Part shown: positions 45,296 to 57,171 of the stretch, in pieces
Layout: every line of letters starts with the position of its first letter
How positions within the stretch are numbered: the stretch's first letter is position 1
Source: Adiantum capillus-veneris
Taxonomy: Eukaryota; Streptophyta; Polypodiopsida; Polypodiales; Pteridaceae
Direction of reading: 5' to 3'
Assembly: GCA_014529385.2 (NCBI GenBank)
Contig: CM043952.1
Coordinates: forward strand, 68,207,370-68,271,369
DNA length: 64,000 nucleotides
The notes under the pieces: model-generated
What the model saw: the letters and a program-made list of their open reading frames with translations, nothing else
What the model was told of the DNA's origin: nothing
Database searches by the model: none
Program-made: the position numbers and the translations under genes

Positions 45296-45676
45296 GAGCG
45301 CCTTCTCATAGGCACGAAAGGACTGCAGCTCTACGGAAGGGCCTTTTAAATGGGATGGCCCTTGAAAAATTAATTGGTGTGCCCATACAAAACAAGCGAA
45401 CTGGCAAAAGAAGCTGTAGAGAGGGAGAAGGCACTGGTTGCAACCGAACAATCAAAAAACAGGGCTAAATATGGCTCGTGCAGTAGGTAGAGCGTTAAGA
45501 TGAACTGGAGGTAGCCCGTTAAGCTGCGCAAATGCGATTGTAGAGGGTGGTTCAAGCACCCCCCAATTTAGAGGCACTTTTCGGTGCAATAGCGTTTTTG
45601 GATGGAGTATGGGGATGACGTTTCAACTCAGTTGCACTTTCAGGAGCAGTTTTATCAGGGCTATGAGAAGGCGCTC
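45296..45676. mobile_element. PIF/Harbinger-type MITE, 381 bp
   Basis: Perfect 16-bp terminal inverted repeats GAGCGCCTTCTCATAG / CTATGAGAAGGCGCTC are flanked by TAA (45293-45295 and 45677-45679). Locus 1 shows the empty site with one TAA (14545-14547). A TAA/TTA duplication is the mark of PIF/Harbinger (Tourist-like) elements. It inserted in the MTPSL-2 upstream flank after the loci separated, or was never in locus 1. Confidence 0.9.
45464..45572 (+). other. tRNA-like fold inside the MITE
   Basis: The stretch has CTAAAT/ATTTAG ends, a D-arm-like GCTC...GAGC (45474-45493), a hairpin GTAGC-CCGTTAA-GCTGC with an Asn-like GTT in the anticodon position, and a T-arm GGGTG-GTTCAAG-CACCC that also matches a Pol III B box. 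A 17-nt extra piece separates the D-arm and anticodon arm, so it is not a functional tRNA. It could be a tRNA-derived (SINE-like) piece captured by the MITE, or chance. Confidence 0.3.
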
Positions 45677-45824
45677 TAAGGGAACAGTTTCCATAAACTT
45701 TACATTTCTATGGCGAGTCTGAGTTTAAGACTCGCAACGTGCTAAACTGGACTAAGAAGTAATAAGTTTATTTTTAGCATAACCAAGCCTCTACCACTTG
45801 TTATACAAGTCAAATGACCAAAGC

Positions 45825-46612
45825 TGGCCTGAAAATAAGGTCACACTTTTGGTGGTGTTTAAGTCAAAATTTGGAGGCATAATTTGCTGATATCTACACC
45901 AACATTTGTAAAATTGTGCCCTTTTCTCAAAATTTAGCTGGGATTTTGCAAACTTAGCCAGTTAAATAAACAATAAAGCATGGTCTTTTGTGAACTTCTG
46001 TTGAAGACTAAGGAACCATATCAAGACACCTTGCTCACTCATCACAACACTTCATCTTTGGAGTGACAAGTCTCACATGGACAATGCTTGGTTTGTATTA
46101 AAAGAAGGGCCTTCACCATTTTATCGCTTAGAAGAAAGTGTTATTGGCACAAGTGCCACATTCGTAAGCGCATATTAGAACATTGATGGTTAGCGATCAC
46201 CTTGACAATTTCAAAGCTAGCTAGTTGGCCTAGAGAAATTTTATGATATTTCTCAACAAGTTTCACTAGTTTCATTGTAAGACAAAGTTCTCATATTGAC
46301 GCCAACAAAGGGGTGTAAAATTCCTGCTTGTAAATATCTGCTTCGATCTCTTCCTATTAGTACCATTGTTGATTGTTGATAAGCTAATTTAAAATTACCA
46401 GCATCGTCCATATCGGGGCCACATACCGATGCAGTTTACGAGACACACTCTTGAAACTTATATCGACAAGCATACCGATGTACGTTATAGAAGGTATTAT
46501 CAAGGCCTTCTACTCTCACCATATGAGCAATGACCAAACTTGCAAAACTTTTTGGACTTACAATGGACTGATAGTTTCTATAGCAACAACATGTTGTTTC
46601 TATAGCAGCAAC
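45825..46612. repeat. Z-W part of the 2.93-kb unit, locus 2
   Basis: Z (45825-46165, lacking its first ~100 bp) follows the MTPSL-2 flank and continues without a break into W (46166-46612). In locus 1 this continuity is lost at 15416. No gene is seen. Confidence 0.8.
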
Positions 46613-49546
46613 ATGGCAATTACTACACAACAAATCCTAAGACATTTATCCTTGTACAAAATGAAATGTACATCTTTGCCAGAAGGTGATCACACGAGGA
46701 GTCATTACACCAAGGTATGCTCATAAAGCAGCAAAGCATGTTTTTCATCGACCTTCTTTGTAAGAATATTTGTTCGCATTTTATTTTTAGAATAGTTGTA
46801 AAATAATTGATTCTTTCCTCAACTCATGTCAAATATAATGATGATGTGCAACAATGTATTTTAACTTGTGATGTTGTACATATCTCTTTGTGGGGTAAAT
46901 TTGGTGATCTCAATGTAGAGTACTAGAAGATATTGAATATTCAATGTCTAAAAAAAGCTACCACAACCAAACAAACTCCTCTGCTACCATGGACCATACC
47001 TTGCTTCAATTATAGATACAAGGACACATAGTTGCTTCCCACTTGTCTAAGAAATCAAAGAATACTTGACAAAGAAAAAAGTTTCAACAGATAGATCCCA
47101 TATAATAATGGGAACTTTTCCATTCTTATTTGAATAACCAATGATATTTAACATATCAAAAGTAGGTGACTCTAGTTGACAAAAAAGATTGGGGATGTCA
47201 CATGTAATACACGTACCTATCATGTGGGTTGAGAATAGAAGGATATTTCCTTACTCCAAAAAACATCACATTTTTATTTAAACAGGGAAATCATTTAAGA
47301 AAATTTTGCAAAAACATCGTAAAATAAATAGAAAAAGATTGTGTTATGATTATGGAAAATTCATAGATAAGGGAATTTCATGATATTATCATGTACACAA
47401 CTGGCAAGAAAGTATTATGATACTTAACATTAGTAATTTCATAATAGTCTTTGGCAGTAGAAGGGGTTATTAAATTTCATTTTTTCTCACATTTTCGCAT
47501 ACAAAAGGGTATTGTAAAATGGAATTGGAAAAAAAATTACAAATTGAATAGCAAAAGTGTGTATCTTTAAGTCCAAAAATACACAGATAAGAAATTTTAA
47601 AAATAGTCCTTTCGTGCACGCGGTATATATACACAAGTTATATATAGTGAAACCCCGAGTATATACCCACTTAAATTTAAGAGGTGTACATTCTCGAGGG
47701 GTGCACTATGTAATCATGTCAATCTATAATAATGTGAGCTTGAAAGGAGGGGTTTTAGCATGTAAAAATATTAAGCAATTTAACAGAGATACATCAAAAT
47801 AAGGGGTTTTTATATTCAATTTTGGAAAAAAAAACCTTAAAATAAGGGTCATTTTATTCATTTTTTTAATACCCCATGAAAGCACGTTATATAGGGGGGC
47901 ACTGAACAATGAACCCCCCGAGTGTACATTTCAAAGGTCTGTAAGAACCCAACTATGTTTCAAGATAGAGAGTTGTGCTCAAGTGATATGTTCATAATTT
48001 TGAGGTGAAGATATGGTTTGCTTAAGAGTTTTTGGATCTTCAAACATAGTCATAGCAGTAGTATCATGATTATCAAGAAGATAATAAAAAATAAATTCAT
48101 TGTTCACAAAAAGACCAATAGAGAGTCCATATTAACAACCATCTCCTATTTTAGACGAGGCAAAATCTTTTGAAGTATCAAAGGCATATATACAATTTTA
48201 TATTAGAGACCAAAGTAGTTATTGACACGTCAATAAAAAAGAATGATTGAAAGAAATTATGAATCATTGAAATCATCAAAATACCATGCAAAACCTAGTA
48301 TATGCTCATAAAACATAGCATCACAATTGCACATAGGTTTAATCCCTTGCCATTTAAACATGGACTTAGAAAGTGATCCAATAGGAAAATGAAGATCCAT
48401 AATCTTGGGAAAATTTGAATTTTATATGTTTGAAATATAACCAAATCGAAATTAAAGTTCTAGTCCCAAAGTACGGGATTTTCCCCACTTACTAATGTGG
48501 CATTCCATAGGTCTAGGGAGCTATCCATCACAGAGGATGATGAGGATTCCAAGGATGATGATGCAGGAGTTGTCCCCAACTTAGTGATGCTAAGCCTTTC
48601 CTACACCACCCTGAACTGCATCTCCATTGGGAGCATCGTAGAACATCTGGCTACATGGGCTTTAAGTCTAGTCTGTCAAGAGCCTAGATATATTCATAAG
48701 GTATGATGCCAAATTGCCAAATCAGTTCACTAACAAATGTATCAAGCAAGACGTCATGTGAAGAGCTGGATTTAAGCGAGAACAATATGGAAGCATGCAA
48801 GGTCCAGAGCTGGCCTAAAAAAAAGGTCACACTTAAATCTCTTCTAGTGGTGTTTAGGTCAAAATTTGGACACATTAAATTGCTACTCCAAGGCAAGCTC
48901 AAAATCTAGTTGGGATTTTGCAAACTTAGCCAGTTAGATATACAATAAAGCACGGTCTTTTGTGAACTTCTCTTGAAGACTAAGGAACCATATCAAGATA
49001 CCTTGCTCACTCAACACTTCATCTTTTGAGTGATGAGTCTCACATGGACAATTCTTGGTTTGTATGAAAATATATGCCTTCACCATTTTTATAGCTTAGA
49101 AGAAAGTGTTATTTGCACAAGTACCACATTGGTAAGCGCATATGAGAACATTGATGGTTAGCAACATTGACAAGTTCAAAGCTAGTTGGCCTATAGCATT
49201 TTTAGGATATTTCTCAATAAGTTTCACTAGTTTCATCGTAAGACAAAGGTCTCATATTGACGCCAACAAAGGGGTGTAAATTTCCTGCCTGTAAAAATCT
49301 ATTTTGATCTCTTCCTATTAGTATCATTGTTGGTTGTTGATATGTTAATTTAAAGTTACCAGTGTCATCCATATTAATGCATATATCAATGCAGTTTATG
49401 AGACACATTCTTGCACTTATATCGATGTACATTACAGAAGATATTATCAAGGCCTTATACTCGCATCCATATCAATGACCAAACTTGCAAAACTTTTTGG
49501 ACTTACAATGGGTTGACACTTTCTATAGCAACAACATGGCAATTAC
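46613..49546. repeat. 2.93-kb tandem unit, locus 2, complete copy
   Basis: Same order X-Y-Z-W as 28037-30966, with only scattered differences by eye. It contains the exon-like Y segment (48497-48706, + strand), again ending in AAG|GTATGA. The next unit starts at 49547 and is cut after about 30 bp by the element B LTR. Confidence 0.85.
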
Positions 49547-49575
49547 TACACAACAAATCCTAAGATAATTTTCCT

Positions 49576-50605
49576 TGACAGGAAACACACAGATGGAGTG
49601 AGAAGAGAGAGATTTGACACTTGCCCACTCAACACTCACACATACACACTCACACACACACTCTCAATTCAGCTCAAAGGAGGCAAATTTCTGTTGTTTA
49701 GACTCAATGAAGCTCATCCCAACACCAATGGGGCAAATAGTTTACACAGTATTGAGGAAATACACCAGATACAACCACAAAGTTAAGCAGAGGCTTCACT
49801 CACCGGAGAAGATTACACAAAATAATAGTAGAAAATCTGTGAGGAATTTGGCAAAATGGACAGTTCCATTGCGTCCAGAATGCCCAAAAACCCCACCCTA
49901 CAATGTCACAGTGCTCAAATCCGACCTCGGATGAGCAGTTTAGGGCCTAGAAATGCTCTAAAAACAGTAAAAACACAGTTGCGACTGTTCCTCCTCTCTT
50001 CTCCATGTTTTTTCTGGTCTTTTTCTCTTTTTTTTCAGTTCCCATACTTAGCTTTATTAGTTAGGCACCCTTGGCCTTATAGATGACCTCAAACGGACCC
50101 CGGACAGGCCAAAAAACTGACCCCGCAGTGCATAGTTGTCACCTTTTTGCATCATCCGCACACCTGGCACTCAGCTTTTTCCAAGAATGCGTCTCATAAC
50201 CACGTGAAGTGTCCCCAAAATATGGTCCTCATGATGATCTTTATGCATAAGTATCACAAGAAAACACCCACGTCGTGTCCGTACTTCTCCGCCTGCAAGT
50301 ATTGACCCCGTTCGACCTCCTCACACCACTCGATGCCATCTGACGCACCTGCTTACCTCATGTTGTCGGCCCGCGGATAGCTTCCTCGAGAAGTTTTACG
50401 CGCTACCAACTCCTCCTTATTGTAGAAAAAACACACTTGTACTGATAATAGTGAAAATCGCTGCACTATGTACACCCTGTCCTACCTGTACACACGTGGG
50501 CCCCACGTAGCCACTTGGCTATGGAAATTGGGCAATCTTTTATTCGATGCACCATGTATGTGTATGTACATATGTGCAATCCCTTGCTCCAAAAAACTCC
50601 TGACA
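49576..50605 (-). repeat. Element B 3' LTR, 1030 bp
   Basis: + strand ends are TGACAGGAAACAC...AACTCCTGACA, so short inverted ends TGACAGG/CCTG(A)CA. On the - strand it follows the polypurine tract (50606-50626). It interrupts the third 2.93-kb unit at 49575. The matching 5' LTR is not found by 64000. Confidence 0.85.
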
Positions 50606-50626
50606 TAATTTGCCCATCCCCTAGCT
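50606..50626 (-). other. Element B polypurine tract
   Basis: AGCTAGGGGATGGGCAAATTA on the - strand directly before the 3' LTR. Confidence 0.75.
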
Positions 50627-50632
50627 GCTAGA

Positions 50633-51190
50633 TCATTCATGATCAGCAGCAGCAAAAAGCGATATGAGACTCGCAGCGTCACAAGTCTCCTCATCCTTCA
50701 CCAACACTCCTTGATCCACATACAACTCATCTTGCTCGACCATCATCAACCTGGCATGATACAATTTAAGGCGCAATCCATTTACCCTTGACTTATGTAG
50801 AAACCCATCCAGGTTAGCCAATTGATATGTACCATTCGGGAAACACTTCACTACCTTGAAAGGGCCTTCCCACTTAACTTGAAACTTCTTTTGGAAGGTG
50901 TTGACCAGCTTACTGTTGTAGCGCAAAACCAAGTCATGCTTATTGATACCCTTACTTTTGACCTTTTCATTTATCTTTGCCAAAGCCCTATATTGCATCT
51001 GCCCATAATGTTCCAATGCACTCATCCTATCCAGCTGAACCTCTTGTAGTTGTAAGAGCCTCTCTTCGAATGCATCACTAGGCGACCCAAGCAACTTCTC
51101 TAACATCTTGACCGTAGGAAACTCTACTTCCACAGGCAATAGTGCTTCTTTTCCATACACCAAATGAAATGGAGTAAACCTTGTACCTGT
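50633..51190 (-). pseudogene. Element B integrase C-terminal part
   Basis: It begins right at the A2 insertion with F-T-P-F-H-L-V-Y-G-K-E-A-L-L-P-V-E, the usual motif after the integrase core. The C-terminal domain follows (K-W-E-G-P-F-K-V) and the frame ends at 50633-50635. The upstream part of the same integrase is at 58451-58800. Confidence 0.9.
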
Positions 51191-51305
51191 TGACGAAGGA
51201 AATTTGGAATGGCGGCCTCTACACCAAAACAAACTCCATTGCGCCACAAGGGAAATGAGATGAGGGCACCACCTAGTCTTGGAAGCGTGGACTAGGACCG
51301 CTACA

Positions 51306-51377
<72 letters not shown>

Positions 51378-52573
51378 ACTATGAATGAAGCATTAACTGT
51401 AGTGTGTGTACAAGGAATGGATGACTTCAAACACTCCCAACACAAATAGTATATAGATTACCAAACAATCACTCAAGGATTAGCCAAGATCACATCAAGC
51501 ATTCTCACACACATATAAAACATTTCTCTTAATTAACATAAGTAAGAGGAGGAGAGGTTACTAGCATGAAACAATTTGCACTCTAGGATGTGCAAGAATA
51601 GAGTGAATGAATGAGCTTATGGGCTCATGGTGAGTGATACAAAGGCTCAATGGGGCTGAGGGAGGCTTGAAATTACAAAGGGGAAGGCCTCTTTATATAG
51701 GAAAGAGAGTGATTAGGAGTGAGGTTAAGATCCAAGTGTAATTTGTACAAATGAAGCTTGATTAAGGACATTCAACCAATGAAGAAGCTCCTTCCAAGTG
51801 ATTTGTTGACCAATTAGCTCCATCATCACTTGTGTTGTCTTCACTCCTTCCTCCATAGCTTGAGTCCAAGAGCTTCCTTATTTTAAAATGTAAAGAATCT
51901 ACATAAAATCAATACATATCTAGTAATAATAGAAAGGGGTTGAATGAGGACTTATGAATTACAACAAGATTAAGCATGACTTGAGAGGTGATTAGAAGAG
52001 GACTTTTTATGGGTTTTTGAGCTTGAGAGAGAGGAGGAAGGAGAGGAGGGTGAGAAGACTAATGGCTGATTTTAGAGAAGGTCTCAATGTGGAAAAGGAA
52101 GGGTGTGTGTGTGTAAAGGTAGAGGGGGTGGTCTCCACCACAGTTGAAAAAACTGGCGTCCACCATTTTGGCCATATCTCCTAGACCGTAGATGCAAAAA
52201 TTATAAACAAAATATGGCCAGAATCTCCAGCTCATCAGCTACAACTTTGATGAAGACAACTTTTCTTGCATCGGAGTGGAAGTATTTTTTTAAAATTCAG
52301 CAAAATCATGTGTATGGTTTCTTCCTTTACCAAGTCTTCCACTTGGGTCCCATTTGTTTGAATCATCATATGGCTCCAAAGCCATGATGATATGAGCCAC
52401 TCATGACCCTTGAATCATGGGTGCATGGCTCCACAACCACATCATATCTTTTCTTTTCACATTTACATATTTTCCCTTCCCTTTACCACTAGGTTCTCCC
52501 TCTACCTTTCACCTCCGGTGAACTAGTCAAGAAAAAATCTTTTTTTTTAAATTTTTCCAAGAGGTTGTTCTCA
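51191..52573 (-). repeat. Family A2 3' LTR, truncated
   Basis: Starts TGACGAAGG and lacks the usual ...GCTCGGATCA end. It has a GA run (51309-51374) with no CA part and a - strand TATA box near 51692-51700. Confidence 0.9.
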
Positions 52574-55500
52574 CTCCTTCATAGCACTTGTTTGTTAAAA
52601 TGTCGGCTAAGCATGCTCGAGTTGTTCTTTCAACCTGTATTGTATAATCAAACTCTTGAAGTCGTACCACCCACTTTGCTATTTTGTCAGAGATTTCCAT
52701 ATGTTGTAGTGCATAGGGAAAAATATCCTCCACAGTGATAATTACAAACCTCTTCGGCAGCAAGTATGGACGAAATTTGGTTACCGCAAACATGAGAGCT
52801 AACACTAGCTGTTCCATCAGGGTGTAGGCCTTCTCTGTGCTTTCCATGAGGCGGCTAGCAAAATACACGGGCCTCATAAAGGATGTTTTTGGATCTTTTT
52901 GTAGGAGGGCAGCACCAATGGCTTCTTTTCCCACACTAGGGTTTACAAAGAATGTTTCTTCCCAACAAGGTTGGAGGATTATAGGGAGTGACCCTAACAT
53001 TTTTTTAATCTCTCTAAAATGCCCTTCACTTTCTTCACTCCAAACAAGCGTCTCTTGACGAGTCAGCTGTTGTAGAGGAAATATCACTTGGGAGAGTAAG
53101 TGTATGAATCTACTCAAATATCTTAGCTTTTGCAAGAAGGAGATTAATTGTTTGATGGAAGTTGGGGAAGGTAGATTTAGCAATGTTTCTATCTTTTCAG
53201 GATCTACCTCGATTCCATCAATGGACACTACATGCCCTAATAGTGTAACCTTGCTTTCCCCAATGTGACATTTGTCCTTGTTTAGTTGTCCACCCAGCTT
53301 AGCTAAACGAGTAAATCCTTCATCAATCTTGCCGAGATGCATACTTTTGGAGCTGTAAATACAAAAGTCATCTATGAAAACCCTTATGGACTTACCAAAG
53401 TAAGGTTGGAAGACCATGTTCATGAATCGTTGAAAGGTGGCTGGAGCGTTGGTGAGACCAAAAGGCATGACTCGGAATGCAAAACATCCCCATGGTGTGA
53501 TGAAAGTAGTCTTTTTCTGGTCCTCCTCTGCAATGCGTATTTGAAAGTAGCGAGAGTAGCCATCACACACTGTGTATCTCTCATGGCCTGCTACTTCATT
53601 TAGAATCTCATCTTGAAATGGGAGAGGGAAGTGGTCCCTCTTTGTTGCAGCATTTAGTGGCTTGTAATCCACGCACACTCGCCATTTACCATTCTTCTTT
53701 GGCCTCACCACTACTGGGGAGACCCATTCTGAATCTTCTACTGGGTATATGAATCCTGCTTCTAAGAGTCTCTTCACCTCAGACAACAGTGCATTTTGTT
53801 GCACAACTCCTAATCTTCTTAGTTTTTGTACTACTGGCTTGCTCCCTTCTTTTAGATGGATATGATGCTTCACTGCAGTGACACCTGTAATGTGAGTGTA
53901 ATCAGAAATAAACAATGATGCATGCTTCTTGAGAACATTTACATAACCCTCCTTTTCTTCTTCCTTTATATCCTTGGATAACATCTCCTCTAGGCTGGCA
54001 TCCCACACATTCTCCATTTGGATCCTAGGGTTGCCTTCTGATGAGGTAGTTTCCTTTATGGTGACGCCCATGACTTCGAGAGTGCTATCACTCTCTTCAC
54101 TTGAACTCTCTTCCTCGTCCATAGATGAGGAGAATCCACTTGAGCTCCACTCATCAGCTGACGTCTCTAGTTCAAGGTTCTCTTGTCGCCCATTCTTTAG
54201 GTTATAAACCACCTTCCGACTATGGCCACCCATGCGAGGCCTCAACTCCAAGTCTCCTGTTGCCCAATCTTGCCTAGCTCTTATACCCATGAGCCAAGGT
54301 CGTCCTAAAATAAGGGGGTATCCTTCTCCCTTTACTGGCATCACATAAGCATCAACCTCTGTAGTGATTCCAAAAACAGAAACTCTCAAAGCTTTCACTA
54401 CACCCACACAAGTGACAGAGACATTATTGGCCATTTTTGCCCTGAAGTTTGATGATTCCATTACCTCTAAACCCAATTGATGCATTAGCTTTTCTGTCAT
54501 GACACAAACCTCTGCTCCACTGTCAATGTAAGTTTTTGGAATACGTTGTCCCTTGATTTGAGCCTCCACCAAAGGCACTATATCCTTGAGACCATATGCT
54601 TTGATTACACTTACTAGCTTACTTCGCTTTGCCCTCGTGCTCACCATTTTTGACCATTGTCGTCGAAGCTTTGGGGAGATATGAAGTAGTTGTGGCCAAG
54701 TAATCTTTGGTCCTTGAGAACTCACATCAGCTGTCAAGTCATAAGGTTGTGTCCGAGATCCCATAGGGAAATCAGAGATGTCAATTTGAGACCTAGTACG
54801 GGTCTTTCTCTTCTTGGCTTCATCTTTAGCTGCCCGAGATGTACTTGCTTCATTGCTTGCATCCTTGCTTGTTTCTTTACCTACTTCTTCTGGGACACGC
54901 ACACGTTTGATAGGCATTGTAGCCACTTCATCTATCTTCATCTTCCCTTTAGCTATTTCTTCCTGGTTGCTTCTGCCCTTGAGGACCTCCTCCATCCTTA
55001 TGATGCTCACATTTGGTTGAGTAGCAGGGGCTTGAGCTTGAGCATGAGGTGGCTGCAAAATTTGAGGTTGCGGTTGCTCTTGTGCTTGAGCTCTAGCACG
55101 GGGTGGACTTACTTGTTGTCGAGGACCTCTGACAGGGTAGTCATATCTTCTGGGATGAGGGCAATTATACATGCCGTGGCCAATTTCCCCACAATTGTAA
55201 CACAAAATTTCCCTTTCTTGACGTCGCATTGGTGGCCGATTCCCACCATTTCCCTCAATAGGCCTTCTTGCACCCTGCACAAGATTTACTCTCAACCCCT
55301 CTAGCTGGTTTGTGAGATTGTTTATTTGTTGGAGCATATCTTCTTGTTGACCTCTATTGAGGTCTGGTGCATTAGGCACATTTGGAGGTATGTGAGAAGC
55401 TTCCATAGTTGTGATATTGCCTCCCAAAGCTAGCTGGCCAGCTTGGGCTTGATAGAGAATCTTTCTATTCTTTTCCCTAGCAATTCTTAAGGCATCTTCA

Positions 55501-55955
55501 AAAGCATTTGGAAATTTGCTCTTTACCTTCTCCCTTAGCAAGGGGTACAAACCTGAGATAAATCGATCCTTTTGGAGGCAATTGGGAGCTCGCTCACCAG
55601 GGTTTAGTGAGTCTGACCATTGGCCCCAAAGTTTCAAAAAACCTTCCTCATAGGTTGCATAACCATGAGGGTCAACTTGATGAAGGGACAGAAGCCGTTG
55701 CCATAGTTCTTTTGCCGAATTGGCTCGTTGAAATCTTCGTAGGAAAGCCACCTTCAATCCCTCCCAATCAATTCTTTGGGTTGGATCTAGAGCCTGGAAC
55801 CATACCCTAGCTTCTTCTTTGAGCACCAAAGGAAAAGCTCTCAATTTCAATGCTTCGTCATCCCTCCCAGAGACAAGGAAAGCCATCTCCAAGTTATCCA
55901 AAAAATCCCCAGCATTTTCCCCATTACGCCCAAAAAAATTTGGGAAAGCCATCAT
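52527..55955 (-). CDS. Family A2 gag-pol, truncated (1142 codons)
   Basis: This copy keeps the gag start M-M-A-F-P-N-F-F-G-R at 55955 that A1 has lost. The zinc knuckle, D-S-G-A protease motif, RT with F-I-D-D-F and the RT-linked RNase H follow without a break. After the residues N-K-C-Y-E the frame runs into LTR sequence across the deletion junction and stops at 52527. The second RNase H and integrase are missing. The frame is otherwise open, so the deletion is the main lesion. Confidence 0.88.
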   Translation of the reverse strand: MMAFPNFFGRNGENAGDFLDNLEMAFLVSGRDDEALKLRAFPLVLKEEARVWFQALDPTQRIDWEGLKVAFLRRFQRANSAKELWQRLLSLHQVDPHGYATYEEGFLKLWGQWSDSLNPGERAPNCLQKDRFISGLYPLLREKVKSKFPNAFEDALRIAREKNRKILYQAQAGQLALGGNITTMEASHIPPNVPNAPDLNRGQQEDMLQQINNLTNQLEGLRVNLVQGARRPIEGNGGNRPPMRRQEREILCYNCGEIGHGMYNCPHPRRYDYPVRGPRQQVSPPRARAQAQEQPQPQILQPPHAQAQAPATQPNVSIIRMEEVLKGRSNQEEIAKGKMKIDEVATMPIKRVRVPEEVGKETSKDASNEASTSRAAKDEAKKRKTRTRSQIDISDFPMGSRTQPYDLTADVSSQGPKITWPQLLHISPKLRRQWSKMVSTRAKRSKLVSVIKAYGLKDIVPLVEAQIKGQRIPKTYIDSGAEVCVMTEKLMHQLGLEVMESSNFRAKMANNVSVTCVGVVKALRVSVFGITTEVDAYVMPVKGEGYPLILGRPWLMGIRARQDWATGDLELRPRMGGHSRKVVYNLKNGRQENLELETSADEWSSSGFSSSMDEEESSSEESDSTLEVMGVTIKETTSSEGNPRIQMENVWDASLEEMLSKDIKEEEKEGYVNVLKKHASLFISDYTHITGVTAVKHHIHLKEGSKPVVQKLRRLGVVQQNALLSEVKRLLEAGFIYPVEDSEWVSPVVVRPKKNGKWRVCVDYKPLNAATKRDHFPLPFQDEILNEVAGHERYTVCDGYSRYFQIRIAEEDQKKTTFITPWGCFAFRVMPFGLTNAPATFQRFMNMVFQPYFGKSIRVFIDDFCIYSSKSMHLGKIDEGFTRLAKLGGQLNKDKCHIGESKVTLLGHVVSIDGIEVDPEKIETLLNLPSPTSIKQLISFLQKLRYLSRFIHLLSQVIFPLQQLTRQETLVWSEESEGHFREIKKMLGSLPIILQPCWEETFFVNPSVGKEAIGAALLQKDPKTSFMRPVYFASRLMESTEKAYTLMEQLVLALMFAVTKFRPYLLPKRFVIITVEDIFPYALQHMEISDKIAKWVVRLQEFDYTIQVERTTRACLADILTNKCYEGVRTTSWKNLKKKIFS

Positions 55956-56438
55956 AAAAGTGGGTTGCCTTCCTCAATACAGCACAAAGATGAAAACGTC
56001 TAGGCCCAAATCATATCTTATTAAGGGTAGAATAAATGGATTGATAGATGCATTAATCTGAGCTAGACGACGAGGGCCTAGTAAGTCCCTTATGATGTTT
56101 TGGAACCTAAGCTTTGTGCTAGCTATTATATGCACAGTTTGTCTAGCAAGAGGTTGGAAAGGTCCATATAAATCCCTATGATTCATGGAGTATGCTTAAA
56201 GCAAGATGAAGATGTGAACATCAAAAGATACATTATACTCCAAAATAGGAAATATTATAGGGTCAGGGGACAACAATATCTCTCTCAACCTCTCAGCTCC
56301 AAAATAGAAGACCAATCTTTGTTGGAAAAAAATCTTTCTATCAATGCGCACATTCACCCTAATATTCTGAACTGATTGAAAGTTGTAGAAAATGGGATTA
56401 TTCATTGGTGCATTAATTACAAACTTCCATGAAGCACT

Positions 56439-56942
56439 TCATTGAAGTTGAGCTCTCTTGGATCCCACTATTTGAGAGATGCGAAGAATTTGCTCACCAG
56501 TGATTAGCCTAGCTTTGGTGTGACCATCTTCAGCTTTGTAGAGTTCATAGGGTTCGATGGCTACCCTCTCGACCACCTTGAGCCTTCTTGCTAGTAGTAG
56601 TTGGAGTGCATCACCATATGTAGCCTCTTGCCAATACCGCACCCCATTGATGTGTAGCTCCCCCTCCAAAAACTTGTTAATTCTTGAGTTTGAGAGTGCT
56701 TTCACCACCTGAAGTCGAGGCTTCAAAGGAAGTGTCTTCACACTAGCCACAAAGCACTCAACACAATTTTTTGACCTAGGGACTTGATGACTACAAGATT
56801 TTCCTTGAAGCAAAGAAGGGTGTGTGTAGTTAACTCTCTTTACCCGCATACGTGCCGTTTGTCGATAAAGACGCTTCTTTTCTCGAGCTTCTAGGGGTGA
56901 CCATAGTGGAAGTCTCGGAGAATTTGATGGATCTTCCTTCAT
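56439..56942 (-). CDS. Family A pre-gag ORF (167 codons), A2 copy
   Basis: Open from ATG 56942 to the same stop as in the partial copy. A few amino-acid changes separate it from 18419-18922. It sits between the primer-binding site and gag. Function unknown; compare the ORF upstream of gag in Ogre/Tat elements. Confidence 0.55.
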   Translation of the reverse strand: MKEDPSNSPRLPLWSPLEAREKKRLYRQTARMRVKRVNYTHPSLLQGKSCSHQVPRSKNCVECFVASVKTLPLKPRLQVVKALSNSRINKFLEGELHINGVRYWQEATYGDALQLLLARRLKVVERVAIEPYELYKAEDGHTKARLITGEQILRISQIVGSKRAQLQ

Positions 56943-56992
56943 AGGATTGATAGAGCGCTGCTTGAGAATTCCTCAGTGGAGGCACCAATTTA

Positions 56993-57107
56993 TGACGAAG
57001 GAAATTTGGAATGGCGGCCTCTACACCAAAACAAACTCCATTGCGCCACAAGGGAAATGAGATGAGGGCACCACCTAGTCTTGGAAGCGTGGACTAGGAC
57101 CGCTACA

Positions 57108-57171
<64 letters not shown>

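Noticed and set aside
49598-50086. Small ORFs within 49576-50605
   Set aside because: They lie within the element B LTR, in both frames around a CA run, with no domain.
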